Of a stretch of DNA of 43,186 nucleotides, positions 34,363 to 43,079 are shown in pieces. The stretch's first letter is position 1; each line of letters starts with the position of its first letter. The notes under the pieces are model-generated. The model was not told where the DNA came from and did not search any database. It was given only the letters and a program-made list of their open reading frames with translations. The stretch is from an uncultured Pelagibacteraceae bacterium (GTDB taxonomy: Bacteria; Pseudomonadota; Alphaproteobacteria; Pelagibacterales; Pelagibacteraceae). The position numbers and the translations under genes are program-made. The DNA lies in assembly GCA_902570545.1 (NCBI GenBank), contig CACFYO010000006.1:1-43186 (forward strand), read 5' to 3'.

Positions 34363-34790
34363 TGTTTTTAAAGATTTTAGAAAAACTTGGTAGAAAAAAA
34401 GTAGTATTTGACCGAGGTCCATCACACCCAGAATTCCAAAAAGCAAAACCTTGGATGAATAGGTACTATGTTCTATTCAGACATAGACCAAAGTGGTTTC
34501 CATTTAACATACTAATCCATGAAATGTTAGACGATGATCATGGTGATGGTGTCCACAATCATTTATTTCCTTACATCACAATCATTTTAAGAGGAGGATA
34601 TTGGGAAACATTAAAAACAGGAAAAGTGTGGAGAGCACCAGGATATATAGGGTTTAGATCTGCTAATAATTTTCACAGAGTAGACTTAGAGCCAGGAACT
34701 AAACCAATGACAATTTTTTTAGCAGGCCCATATGGATTGAGAAAAGGACCAAGATCGGAATATGGAATAGATTTTAAAACAAAAAAATGA
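34362..34790 (+). CDS. Cupin-like protein of unknown function
   Basis: This 142-residue protein has a single compact domain with possible metal-binding histidines: HDxxH-like spacing in DDDHGDGVHNHLFPYITI (about 58-75), then FHRVDLEPG with a later His. Together with the glycine-rich ILRGGYWET turn this looks like a cupin barrel. No signal peptide or membrane span is visible. I cannot name a substrate or family. It is tightly packed between bamB (1-base overlap) and zapE (4-base ATGA overlap), so it belongs to the same operon. That suggests a conserved gene, but the function is open. Confidence 0.65.
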   Translation: MFLKILEKLGRKKVVFDRGPSHPEFQKAKPWMNRYYVLFRHRPKWFPFNILIHEMLDDDHGDGVHNHLFPYITIILRGGYWETLKTGKVWRAPGYIGFRSANNFHRVDLEPGTKPMTIFLAGPYGLRKGPRSEYGIDFKTKK

Positions 34791-35839
34791 GTTTGAAAAA
34801 ATCTTATCTTAAACACTGCAAAGATAAGAACTTAGAAATAAATGAAAATCAAATAAAAATAGTCCAAAAATTAAGTGAATATTACAATCTTAACTTCGGT
34901 CAGTCATTTATTAAAAAACTATTCAAAGATAAAAAAAATAAATTAGGCTTTTATTTAGTTGGCGATGTAGGTGTCGGGAAAACTATGATTTTAAATTTTT
35001 TTTTTGAAAGTTTAAAAGAAAAAAAATCAAGATTACACTTTAATGAGTTTATGGTTGGATTTCATGATTTTATATTTGAAAATAAAAAAAAAGGAAATGA
35101 CAAAGGGTTAGAAAAATTTGTTAAAAATTTAAGTGACAAAACAAAAATATTATATTTTGATGAATTTCAAGTAACAAATATTGTTGATGCCATGATCTTA
35201 GGTAAATTATTTGAAAGAATATTTAATGAAAATATAAAAGTTATTTTTTCCTCAAATATAAATATTAAAGATTTATATAAAAATGGATTACAGAGAGATC
35301 AATTCATGCCTTTTTTAAATATTTTAAAAAATAATTGCTCTGAATTAGAACTTAATATTGAGGAAGATTACAGAGCTACAAACAATACAAATTTAAGTCG
35401 ATTTTTATCACCAATAGATAATTCATCTAATTTTAAGTTTAATAAATCTTTTAGAAAAGCCACAAAGAATAAAAAACAAACGACTAAGATATTAGATGTG
35501 AAGGGTCGTAAATTACTATTTGATAACTTTCATGAAGGAGTTCTTAAGGTTTCTTTTGACGAAATTTGTAATAGAAATCTTGGATCCGAGGACTACATTA
35601 AAATTGCTAACGAGAGCGACTTTATTTTTATTGAAAATCTACCTAACTTTAATGAAAGTAATTCTAACCAACAACAGAGGTTTATTACTTTTATCGATAT
35701 TATTTATGAAAAAAAAATACCATTGATGATCAAATCAGAAGTTGAATTAAATTCACTCGAATCCACTAATAGTATGAAAAAGCCTTTCAAAAGAACAGTT
35801 AGTCGATTGCATGAACTAACATCACAAAACTTTAATTAA
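34787..35839 (+). CDS. zapE: AFG1-family ATPase ZapE
   Basis: This 350-residue AFG1/ZapE ATPase has Walker A GDVGVGKT at 59-66 and Walker B KILYFDEFQV at about 120-129, followed by the typical DAMILGKLFERIF. The sensor-like VIFSSNI segment and a C-terminal RTVSRLHELTS end, as in ZapE, complete it. In E. coli ZapE associates with FtsZ during division under stress; mitochondrial relatives help remove misfolded proteins. The start ATG overlaps the upstream TGA in an ATGA arrangement, and the YjbQ gene follows three bases after its stop. Confidence 0.92.
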   Translation: MSLKKSYLKHCKDKNLEINENQIKIVQKLSEYYNLNFGQSFIKKLFKDKKNKLGFYLVGDVGVGKTMILNFFFESLKEKKSRLHFNEFMVGFHDFIFENKKKGNDKGLEKFVKNLSDKTKILYFDEFQVTNIVDAMILGKLFERIFNENIKVIFSSNINIKDLYKNGLQRDQFMPFLNILKNNCSELELNIEEDYRATNNTNLSRFLSPIDNSSNFKFNKSFRKATKNKKQTTKILDVKGRKLLFDNFHEGVLKVSFDEICNRNLGSEDYIKIANESDFIFIENLPNFNESNSNQQQRFITFIDIIYEKKIPLMIKSEVELNSLESTNSMKKPFKRTVSRLHELTSQNFN

Positions 35840-35842
35840 TGT

Positions 35843-36262
35843 ATGAAACAAGAATTTTACAATCTAGAAATTAATACAAATGGTCAAAAACTGTATGAGT
35901 TTACTGATAAAACAATTGAATGGATTAATAATAATAACTTTAAAAATGGAATCATTAATCTCAGCATCCAACACACTAGTGCCTCACTAATTGTCCAAGA
36001 AAATGCTGACCCAGATGTACAAAAAGATTTAATTAATTATTTTGATAAATTGGTACCCATGGACAACAAGTTGTATGTTCATACAACTGAGGGAAAAGAT
36101 GATATGCCAGCCCATATCAAATCTGCATTAACCAATAATCAAATCTCCTTAAGTATAAAAGATAGTGAATTACTCCTAGGAACTTGGCAAGGTATATATT
36201 TGTTCGAACACAGGTTAGATACAACAACAAGAACTGTAATTCATCATTATATTGGAGACTAA
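35843..36262 (+). CDS. YjbQ/UPF0047-family protein
   Basis: This 139-residue protein is of the UPF0047 family. It has NLSIQHTSASLIVQENADPDV near 40-60, then HTTEGKDDMPAHIKSAL, and LLGTWQGIYLFEHR close to the C-terminus; the conserved histidines probably bind a metal. Some members have weak thiamine-phosphate synthase activity, but the physiological role is unsettled. It ends the plus-strand housekeeping run. Its TAA stop overlaps the TAG stop of the convergent photolyase gene by four bases (CTAA). Confidence 0.9.
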   Translation: MKQEFYNLEINTNGQKLYEFTDKTIEWINNNNFKNGIINLSIQHTSASLIVQENADPDVQKDLINYFDKLVPMDNKLYVHTTEGKDDMPAHIKSALTNNQISLSIKDSELLLGTWQGIYLFEHRLDTTTRTVIHHYIGD

Positions 36263-37683
36263 TTTTTTTTCTTAATCGATTGAAAAGCACTCAAAGCGTC
36301 AGCCCTAGCTTTCTCATGAATAACAATTGGCATTGGATAGCTCGAGCCTATGATAGTATTAATTGCTTCTTGATATTTTTTTTCCATTTCCCATGGTTTA
36401 TGAATAAATTTTGGAGGAACTTTTGATAATTCAGGAACCCATTTTTTTACATAATCTCCCTGTTTATCAAATTTTTCACCCTGTAAAATAGGGTTGAAAA
36501 TTCTAAAATATGGTGCCGCATCTGCACCACATCCAGCTACCCATTGCCATTGTGCAACATTATTTGCTTCATTGAAATCAAGAAGACAATTTCTGAAATA
36601 TTTTTCTCCTTCTTTCCAGTTAATTCTTAAATGCTTAACTAGAAAAGATCCAACGACCATTCTAATCCTATTATGCATCCATCCTGTTTCGTATAGTTCT
36701 CTCATTCCAGCATCAACAATTGGATATCCTGTCATACCTTTTTTCCATGCATTTAAAAATTTAGAATTATTTACCCATGGAAACTTATCAAATTCTTTTC
36801 TTAAGTTTCCTTTAAGCATTTGTGGAAAGTAATTTATAAGACTATGTGAAAACTCTCTCCAACCAATTTCATTAGTGTATTTTTTTATACTCACATTATT
36901 TGATTTTAGTTTTTTGCATTTTTGCCAAATATCTCCAACATTTATTTGTCCATTTCTAATGTATGGAGAAAGTAATGAAGTACCTTTAATTGATGGAAAG
37001 TCACGATCAACACCATAATTAAGTATGCTTTTGTTGACAAAATTATCTAAATTTTCATGGGCTTTTTGCTCTGAAGGTTCCCAATATTTTTCAAATTTCT
37101 TATACCAATCAGATTTAGGTAAAATATCCTCAGATTTTATTTGATTTTTGAACAATGTGTTTACCTTTTTACACTTCTTAACCTTGTTTATTTTATCAGG
37201 CAGTCTTTCTAAATAAAATTGCTCTGCATTTCTCCAAAAAGGACTGTAGACTTTAAAAGGCGTCCCATCATTCTTCGTAATTTTATTATATTCATTAAGC
37301 ACATTTCCTTTAAAAAATTTAAAATCAATATTTTTTTTTGAAAAATCAGCACCAATTTTTTTATCTTTTTCTAATTCATTAGGTTCATAAACTTTATTCC
37401 AATAAACAGATATTTTACTATTAGATTTTATTTTAGAAAAAAAATTTATTTCATCATCTTTAATTATTTCCAATCCAATATTTAATTTTTTTAAATCAGA
37501 TTTAAAATTTTCAAGAGATTTACTTACCCACCATTTTTGAGCCTCTCTTTTATGATCGAAAATATTACTATTAAAAATAAATACTGCGGTAACAGCATCA
37601 TGTTGATTTGTAGCATAAGTTAGCGCATCATTATTTTGTATTCGAAAATCATCTCTTATCCAAACGAGTGCTGTATTAGCCAT
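36259..37683 (-). CDS. phrB: Deoxyribodipyrimidine photolyase
   Basis: This 474-residue class I photolyase/cryptochrome-family protein has an N-terminal antenna domain (ALVWIRDDFRIQNNDAL). The C-terminal FAD domain has TGYPIVDAGMRELYETGWMHNR (seen as GYPIVDAGMREL and GWMHNRIRM), NNVAQWQWVAGCGADAAPYFRIFNP and FDKQGDYVKKWVPEL. These match CPD photolyases, which use light to split UV-induced pyrimidine dimers, a useful function in sunlit surface water. It overlaps the upstream PLP-enzyme gene by eight bases, so it shares that operon although the functions are unrelated. Confidence 0.94.
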   Translation of the reverse strand: MANTALVWIRDDFRIQNNDALTYATNQHDAVTAVFIFNSNIFDHKREAQKWWVSKSLENFKSDLKKLNIGLEIIKDDEINFFSKIKSNSKISVYWNKVYEPNELEKDKKIGADFSKKNIDFKFFKGNVLNEYNKITKNDGTPFKVYSPFWRNAEQFYLERLPDKINKVKKCKKVNTLFKNQIKSEDILPKSDWYKKFEKYWEPSEQKAHENLDNFVNKSILNYGVDRDFPSIKGTSLLSPYIRNGQINVGDIWQKCKKLKSNNVSIKKYTNEIGWREFSHSLINYFPQMLKGNLRKEFDKFPWVNNSKFLNAWKKGMTGYPIVDAGMRELYETGWMHNRIRMVVGSFLVKHLRINWKEGEKYFRNCLLDFNEANNVAQWQWVAGCGADAAPYFRIFNPILQGEKFDKQGDYVKKWVPELSKVPPKFIHKPWEMEKKYQEAINTIIGSSYPMPIVIHEKARADALSAFQSIKKKN

Positions 37684-38821
37684 TTGATAACTGTTCTGAT
37701 CCTTTAGACAGAAGTTCGTTATAAAGTTTTATATCTGTATCACCTTCACATCCAATTAATAAAACGTTCGAATTCATATCTAATTCAAGATCCTTTTTAA
37801 TTTGTTCGTTATTACAACTAACATTTATACTTATTAGAGCAGGTGCTGAGCATTCTCCTGCAACAATGTTATCGTCACCAAAGTATCCCTTAGCTAACAT
37901 TGCAACTGATAATGGTATGTCAGCATCTGGAATACTTAGACAATTATTTACTGAGTTTTTAAGAATTTGCCATGGGACTAATGATACATCTCCACATGAC
38001 ATTCCCCCCATAATGCTCTCTTTTTCTATTTCAACTCTAGTAAGTTTTCCTGCATCAATACTTTTTAAGACACAGTCTGCATTTTTTGGTTCAACAATAA
38101 TAATTTTTGGAATTCTTTTAAAATACCGGGCAACTCCAGCTATTACACCAGAGGCCATTCCTCCTACACCTGCCTGTAAAAATATGTGTGTTATATAATG
38201 ATCAGTTTGTTTGGAGATTTCTTCTATCATAACTGAATATCCAGCCATGGTTAGTTTTGGTACTTTTTGATAATCTTCCCACGCAACATCTTGTACAATT
38301 TCCCAACCATTTTGCTTTGATTGCCTTATGCATTCATTTAAAGAATTTTCGTAATTGCCTTTTACTCTTGTCACCTCTGCTCCAAGTTTTCGCATCTCGT
38401 CAGCTCTTGTCTCAGTAACAAATTCACTTATGAAAATTTTACATTCAATTCCTAGTCTTTTTGCTCCCCAGGCAACGGATTTTCCATGATTTCCTGCTGT
38501 TGCTGTAGCAACAACTACATTTTTTCTTCCCGCCGAAACCTCCGCTACCGCATAAGCACCACCAAGAGCTTTAAAAGATTTAAGTCCAAATCTTTTTGAT
38601 TCATCCTTGTAAAAAATATTTTTAAGGCCAAGATCTTTTGAAAGTTTATTTAAATTAAGTAGGGGAGTAGGTTCATAATTTTCCCAACCAGACAAAGAAT
38701 TAAATGCTTTATCAATAGTTTCTTTATTTAATACACTTAATATTTCTTCTCTACTGAATGAATAATTTTTATTTTTAATAAATGATGAAAATTTATTAAT
38801 ATGACTATAATCAATAGACAT
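37676..38821 (-). CDS. PLP-dependent diaminopropionate ammonia-lyase-like protein
   Basis: This 381-residue fold-type II PLP enzyme has YEPTPLLNL at about 49-57, then KDESKRFGLKSFKALGGAYA, with PLP lysine Lys84 in SFKALGG. It also has ATAGNHGKSVAWGAKRLG, the catalytic-loop GVGGMASGV, and GGMSCGDVS. This wording is that of diaminopropionate ammonia-lyases (YgeX/DpaL), which turn 2,3-diaminopropionate into pyruvate and two ammonia. Threonine-dehydratase-like members of ectoine clusters (EutB) are shorter and differ in the first motif. It follows glnT by three bases, so ammonia released here could be handled by the nitrogen genes of the same run. Confidence 0.85.
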   Translation of the reverse strand: MSIDYSHINKFSSFIKNKNYSFSREEILSVLNKETIDKAFNSLSGWENYEPTPLLNLNKLSKDLGLKNIFYKDESKRFGLKSFKALGGAYAVAEVSAGRKNVVVATATAGNHGKSVAWGAKRLGIECKIFISEFVTETRADEMRKLGAEVTRVKGNYENSLNECIRQSKQNGWEIVQDVAWEDYQKVPKLTMAGYSVMIEEISKQTDHYITHIFLQAGVGGMASGVIAGVARYFKRIPKIIIVEPKNADCVLKSIDAGKLTRVEIEKESIMGGMSCGDVSLVPWQILKNSVNNCLSIPDADIPLSVAMLAKGYFGDDNIVAGECSAPALISINVSCNNEQIKKDLELDMNSNVLLIGCEGDTDIKLYNELLSKGSEQLSNG

Positions 38822-38824
38822 ATT

Positions 38825-40150
38825 CTAGCAATCCAAAGTATTAGATCTTTCCCACTTTGTAATAGGTTTTAATTTATCAAATTTTTCTTTTGACTTGAAA
38901 CTTTCAATTTCGGATTTTTTTAATTTGATATAACTGTTTAAAACATTTTTTCCAAAAGCATTTTTCATTACTGTATTAATATTTAACATTTCTAAGGAAT
39001 CTTCTAATGTATTTGGTAATTTTGGTAGGTTGGGATATTTTTTGTGATCAGTATACATATTACAAAATAATGGTTTTCCAGGATTAACTCTTTTTCTAAT
39101 CCCATTTATACCTGCTGCTAAAACTCCTGCTTGTAGCAAATATGGATTTGCTGATCCATCCATTAATCTTAGTTCAAACCTTCCTGGATCTGGAACTCTA
39201 ATCATATGTGTTCGATTATTTCCTGTGTAAGAAATACTACTTGGAGACCATGTTGCACCAGACTTTGTCGGTGGCGCATTTATTCTTCTATAACTATTTA
39301 ATGTTGGATTAAAAAATGCTGATAATGAACCTGCATTCTTAATAACTCCACCCAAAAAATTATATGCTAATTTACTAAGCCCAAGTTTATCATTTTTATC
39401 TAAAAATTTATTTTTTTTCTTATCCCATAGAGAAATATGTGCATGACATCCATTACCTGTCAGTTGTTCAAATGGTTTAGGCATAAATGTTGCTCTCAAT
39501 CCATGCTTTTCTGCTATAGACTTAACCATAAATTTAAAAAATGTATGTCTGTCTGCTGTAGTTAAGCAGTCAGTGTAGTCCCAATTCATTTCAAATTGCC
39601 CATTAGCATCTTCATGATCATTTTGATATGGGTTCCATCCCAATGTAATCATGCAATCGCATATCTCTTTTATTAAATCATATTGCCTCATTAAAGCTGA
39701 TTGGTCATAACAAGGTTTAGATTGAGTATCCCTTGAGTCTGCAATAGTACTACCATCAGGTGATATAAGAAAATATTCACACTCAACACCCGATTTCATC
39801 GTGTAACCTTCATTTGATAGTGATTTTATTTGGTTTTTTAACATCACTCTTGGTGATGCCTCAACAGGTTTGCCATTCATCCATAGGTCTGAAGCAAGCC
39901 AACCTACTTCTTTATTCCAAGGTAATTGAATCAAGCTATTTGGATCCGGAATAGCAAACATATCAGAATCTGCTGGTGACATATCAAGCCACGCTGCAAA
40001 TCCAGCAAATCCTGCACCATTTTTTTGCATCTCTTTTATTGCTTGTGCAGGTACTAATTTTGATCTTAATACACCAAACAAATCAACGAAACTTATTAAA
40101 AAATATTTAATTTTTTTAGATTTAGCAATATTAGATAAATTTTTGGGCAT
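38825..40150 (-). CDS. glnT: Glutamine synthetase-like ligase (GlnT / gamma-glutamylmethylamide synthetase type)
   Basis: This 441-residue enzyme has the GlnT/GmaS layout. An N-terminal domain carries LVPAQAIKEM. Then come GVECEYFLISPDG, NGQFEMNWDYTD, LTGNGCHAHISLWD and RFELRLMDGSANPY, corresponding to the ATP/metal and glutamate sites of glutamine synthetases. GmaS members join glutamate to methylamine; GlnT members make glutamine or related amides. Its position behind the three glx genes is the arrangement of methylamine/N-methylglutamate clusters, which favours an amine substrate, but sequence alone does not settle it. It is preceded by a 39-bp spacer after glxD. Confidence 0.85.
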   Translation of the reverse strand: MPKNLSNIAKSKKIKYFLISFVDLFGVLRSKLVPAQAIKEMQKNGAGFAGFAAWLDMSPADSDMFAIPDPNSLIQLPWNKEVGWLASDLWMNGKPVEASPRVMLKNQIKSLSNEGYTMKSGVECEYFLISPDGSTIADSRDTQSKPCYDQSALMRQYDLIKEICDCMITLGWNPYQNDHEDANGQFEMNWDYTDCLTTADRHTFFKFMVKSIAEKHGLRATFMPKPFEQLTGNGCHAHISLWDKKKNKFLDKNDKLGLSKLAYNFLGGVIKNAGSLSAFFNPTLNSYRRINAPPTKSGATWSPSSISYTGNNRTHMIRVPDPGRFELRLMDGSANPYLLQAGVLAAGINGIRKRVNPGKPLFCNMYTDHKKYPNLPKLPNTLEDSLEMLNINTVMKNAFGKNVLNSYIKLKKSEIESFKSKEKFDKLKPITKWERSNTLDC

Positions 40151-40189
40151 TAATAATTATACTACGAATTATTTATTAACTATCAATAA

Positions 40190-41509
40190 CTATTTCTTTT
40201 TTATACCTGGTATCCAGCTGGTTCCTGCCAAAGGTACTCTAGCCATTGCTGCGGCCTCAACGGTTAATGCACATAAATCCTCTGGTTCTAAGTTATGAAG
40301 ACTGTTTTTACCACACGCTCGTGCAATAGTTTGTGCTTCTAAAGACATGACCTTTAAATAATTTGATAATTTTCTACCAGCTATTTTTGGATCTAATCTT
40401 TTCATTAGCTCTGGTTTCTGAGTTGAAATTCCTGCAGGATCATTTCCCTCATGCCAGTCATCGTACGCTCCAGCTTTACTTCCAAGTTTTTCATATTCTT
40501 TTTCCCATTTTGGATCATTATCACCAATTGCAATCATAGCTGCACTCCCAATGGATACTGCATCTGCTCCTAACGCAAGAGCTTTAGCTACATCCGCACC
40601 ATTTCTAATTCCACCTGAAATTATAAGCTGAACTTCTCTATGAGAATTTAAATCTTGCAAAGCATCTACGGCAGGTCTTATACAGGCTAAAGTTGGTTGA
40701 CCAACATTTTCAATAAATACTTCTTGTGTTGCTGCAGTTCCACCTTGCATGCCATCTAGGACAACAACATCTGCTCCAGCTTTTACAGCTAATGCTGTAT
40801 CATAATATGGTCTTGCTCCAGCAATTTTTATAAAAATAGGAACTTTCCATTTAGTAATTTCTCTTAATTCTAAAATTTTTATTTTTAAATCATCAGGACC
40901 GGTCCAATCAGGGTGACGACATGCAGATCTTTGATCAATACCTTTTGGCAAAGTTCTCATTTCTGCAACACGATCATCTATTTTTTGTCCAAGCAACATT
41001 CCACCACCGCCTGGTTTTGCACCTTGTCCAATTACCACTTCAATTGCATCCGCTTTTCTCAAATCATTTGGGTTCATTCCATATCTTGAGGGCAAAAGTT
41101 GATAAACTAAATTTTTCGATTGACCTCTTTCTTCTGGTGTCATTCCTCCATCACCTGTTGTAGTAGACGTTCCGGCTGCACTTGCTCCTCTTCCTAATGC
41201 CTCTTTCGCTGGACCGGACAATGCTCCAAAACTCATACCCGCAATCGTAATTGGAATATCAAGCTCTAATGGTTTTTTTGCATATTTTGTGCCTAAAGTC
41301 ACATTTGTAGTACATTTTTCTCTATATCCTTCTAAAGGATATCTAGACATTGAAGCACCTAAAAATAATAAATCATCAAAATGTGGAAGCTTTCTTTTCG
41401 AACCACCACCCCTAATATCATAAATTCCAGTTTCAGCAGCTCTTCTAATTTCAGAGTTAGTGTATTCATCAAAGGTCCAGGATTGACGAGGGAAAGTTTT
41501 ATTTTTCAT
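40190..41509 (-). CDS. glxD: FMN-binding glutamate synthase domain protein (GlxD / MgsC type)
   Basis: This 439-residue protein corresponds to the FMN/synthase domain of glutamate synthase: GMSFGALSGPAKEALGRGA near residues 93-110, VVLDGMQGGTAATQE, ISGGIRNGADVAKALALGADAVSIG and the late GISTQKPEL. The cysteine cluster that binds [3Fe-4S] in true glutamate synthase is absent; that stretch reads YDDWHEGNDPAG instead. In MgsC/GlxD systems the protein works with an amidotransferase subunit and a GXGXG subunit to make glutamate or N-methylglutamate. Those partners are the next two genes upstream, two bases away. The Fe-S loss may be a feature of the whole GlxD group. Confidence 0.88.
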   Translation of the reverse strand: MKNKTFPRQSWTFDEYTNSEIRRAAETGIYDIRGGGSKRKLPHFDDLLFLGASMSRYPLEGYREKCTTNVTLGTKYAKKPLELDIPITIAGMSFGALSGPAKEALGRGASAAGTSTTTGDGGMTPEERGQSKNLVYQLLPSRYGMNPNDLRKADAIEVVIGQGAKPGGGGMLLGQKIDDRVAEMRTLPKGIDQRSACRHPDWTGPDDLKIKILELREITKWKVPIFIKIAGARPYYDTALAVKAGADVVVLDGMQGGTAATQEVFIENVGQPTLACIRPAVDALQDLNSHREVQLIISGGIRNGADVAKALALGADAVSIGSAAMIAIGDNDPKWEKEYEKLGSKAGAYDDWHEGNDPAGISTQKPELMKRLDPKIAGRKLSNYLKVMSLEAQTIARACGKNSLHNLEPEDLCALTVEAAAMARVPLAGTSWIPGIKKK

Positions 41510-41511
41510 AA

Positions 41512-42192
41512 TTAATAATTAGATACATTATCAATATTAAAATTATATAGTTTTCTTGCAGAACCATATCTTTTAAATTGTTCAGGTTTAATATTTGATC
41601 CAGCCTTTTTTAAAAGCTCTTTTAATTTTGTCTTATGTTTTTTACTCATTTTTTTTTCTTCACAATCAGCTCCTAAAGATTTTACTTTTCCTTTTACATA
41701 TATGTCTGTTTCATACAAACTATCACCTAATGCTTCACCTGCATCACCACAAACAACCAGATTTCCAGATTGTGCCATAAATGCTGACATATGACCAACA
41801 GATCCTTTTACAATTATATCAATACCTTTCATAGATATTCCACATCTTGAACTTGCATCACCATCAATAATCAAAGTTCCACCATGAGCAGTTGCGCCTG
41901 CAGATTGTGATGCATTTCCTTTTACATGAACTTTTCCAGACATCATATTTTCTGCAACTCCAGTTCCCACATTTCCATCAACTATAATATTTGCATTTTG
42001 GTTCATACCTGCACAATAATACCCAACATGACCTTTAATAGTTACATCAATATTTTCTGTAAGACCTGCACAGACAGCATGATTACCCTCAGGGTTTGAT
42101 ATTACAAATTCTCTTTTATTTTTTTTACGATCAATATTTTGAAGTTTTTCATTAACAGATCTCAATTTTAATTTCTTTAAATCAAGTATCAT
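41512..42192 (-). CDS. glxC: GXGXG-domain subunit of glutamate synthase-like complex (GlxC / MgsB type)
   Basis: The protein, 226 residues from ATG 42192, is a right-handed beta-helix of repeating G-x-G-x-G units: IKGHVGYYCAG, VDGNVGTGVAEN, VKGNASQSAG, IDGDASSRCG, VKGSVGHMSA and VCGDAGEALG. This is the alpha-subunit C-terminal domain of glutamate synthase as a separate gene, acting as a scaffold between the amidotransferase and FMN subunits. I prefer the ATG at 42192 over a TTG four codons upstream. The ATG overlaps the glxB stop (TAATG) and has a GGGGGA Shine-Dalgarno-like stretch three bases further upstream. Confidence 0.88.
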   Translation of the reverse strand: MILDLKKLKLRSVNEKLQNIDRKKNKREFVISNPEGNHAVCAGLTENIDVTIKGHVGYYCAGMNQNANIIVDGNVGTGVAENMMSGKVHVKGNASQSAGATAHGGTLIIDGDASSRCGISMKGIDIIVKGSVGHMSAFMAQSGNLVVCGDAGEALGDSLYETDIYVKGKVKSLGADCEEKKMSKKHKTKLKELLKKAGSNIKPEQFKRYGSARKLYNFNIDNVSNY

Positions 42193-43070
42193 TATTTCCC
42201 CCAAGAATAAACGATACCTGGCTCAGGTTCAAAAATTTTTGCATTATTTACATTTGGTAAATGTGCCATTGCTTGAAACTCTGATGAAATTGCTACATAG
42301 TCTTTTGTTTCAGCAATAACAGCAGGCTTGCATGCAATCTCATCTCTTAGAACTGCAAAACCACTATGTGTTCCTGCAATAAAAGTATAAAATCCATCCA
42401 AATCGCTTAAGCCTTTATTTAATGTTTGTTTTAAATTTCTTTTTTTCAAACTATCTGAAATATAACCAGCAGCTACTTCTGTGTCATTATCAGAACTAAA
42501 TTTGGATCCATTTTTTTTTAATTTTCTTCTTAGATTATTATGATTAGATAAAGATCCGTTATGCACTAAACATTCATCTTCTCCTGTAGAGTAGGGATGT
42601 GATCCATCAGTTGTAATTGCACTTTCTGTAGCCATTCTTGTATGACCAATAGCATGTGTTCCGGAAAAATTATCTAAATTAAATTTTTTCACAACATTAC
42701 TAGGACTTCCAACTTGTTTAAAAATTTCAATAGATTTTCCGTACCCAACTAGTGATATTGTCGAAAAATCCTCTAAAATAGGGAGAATTTTATTAGGTTT
42801 TTCAACAGATTTTAAAATTACGTGGTCTGAATTCTTTTCTACATTTGTAAGTTTTACTTTCTTTTTAATTTCATTTTTGAATTTTTCAAAACTCATATCA
42901 TTTAAACAAATAGAATATTTATAAATTTTATTTTTATCACTTTTATAAATTGCAAAACCTGCACTGTCAGGACCCCTAGACTCCATGCTTACTAACATTT
43001 TAGAAAGCATTCCTCCTAAAGATTTTTCGAATTTTTTAGATTTTAGATAAATTCCAACAATGCCACACAT
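42192..43070 (-). CDS. glxB: Class II glutamine amidotransferase subunit (GlxB / MgsA type)
   Basis: This 292-residue Ntn-type amidotransferase has the nucleophile Cys2 directly after Met1 (MCGIVGIYL). SRGPDSAGFAIY follows near 31-42, HTRMATESAITTDGSHPYS near 145-163, and HNGSLSNHNNLRRKL, the regular glutaminase landmarks. It releases ammonia (or in N-methylglutamate synthase supports amine transfer) for the FMN subunit. Together with glxC and glxD it makes a split glutamate-synthase-like complex. It starts nine bases after the stop of a membrane-protein gene at the right edge and may be in the same operon. Confidence 0.9.
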   Translation of the reverse strand: MCGIVGIYLKSKKFEKSLGGMLSKMLVSMESRGPDSAGFAIYKSDKNKIYKYSICLNDMSFEKFKNEIKKKVKLTNVEKNSDHVILKSVEKPNKILPILEDFSTISLVGYGKSIEIFKQVGSPSNVVKKFNLDNFSGTHAIGHTRMATESAITTDGSHPYSTGEDECLVHNGSLSNHNNLRRKLKKNGSKFSSDNDTEVAAGYISDSLKKRNLKQTLNKGLSDLDGFYTFIAGTHSGFAVLRDEIACKPAVIAETKDYVAISSEFQAMAHLPNVNNAKIFEPEPGIVYSWGK

Positions 43071-43079
43071 AAATAAGTT

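Noticed and set aside
36494..36832. 112-codon plus-strand open frame opposite the photolyase
   Set aside because: Its codons mirror the conserved FAD-domain of photolyase; no independent protein features.
37676..38821. EutB-type hydroxyectoine dehydratase
   Set aside because: The KDESKRFGLKSFKALGG motif and length fit diaminopropionate ammonia-lyase better, and the gene is 33 kb from the EutA/DoeA-like pair.
42193..42204. TTG start four codons upstream for glxC
   Set aside because: The ATG at 42192 overlaps the glxB stop in a TAATG arrangement and has a G-rich Shine-Dalgarno-like stretch properly placed.
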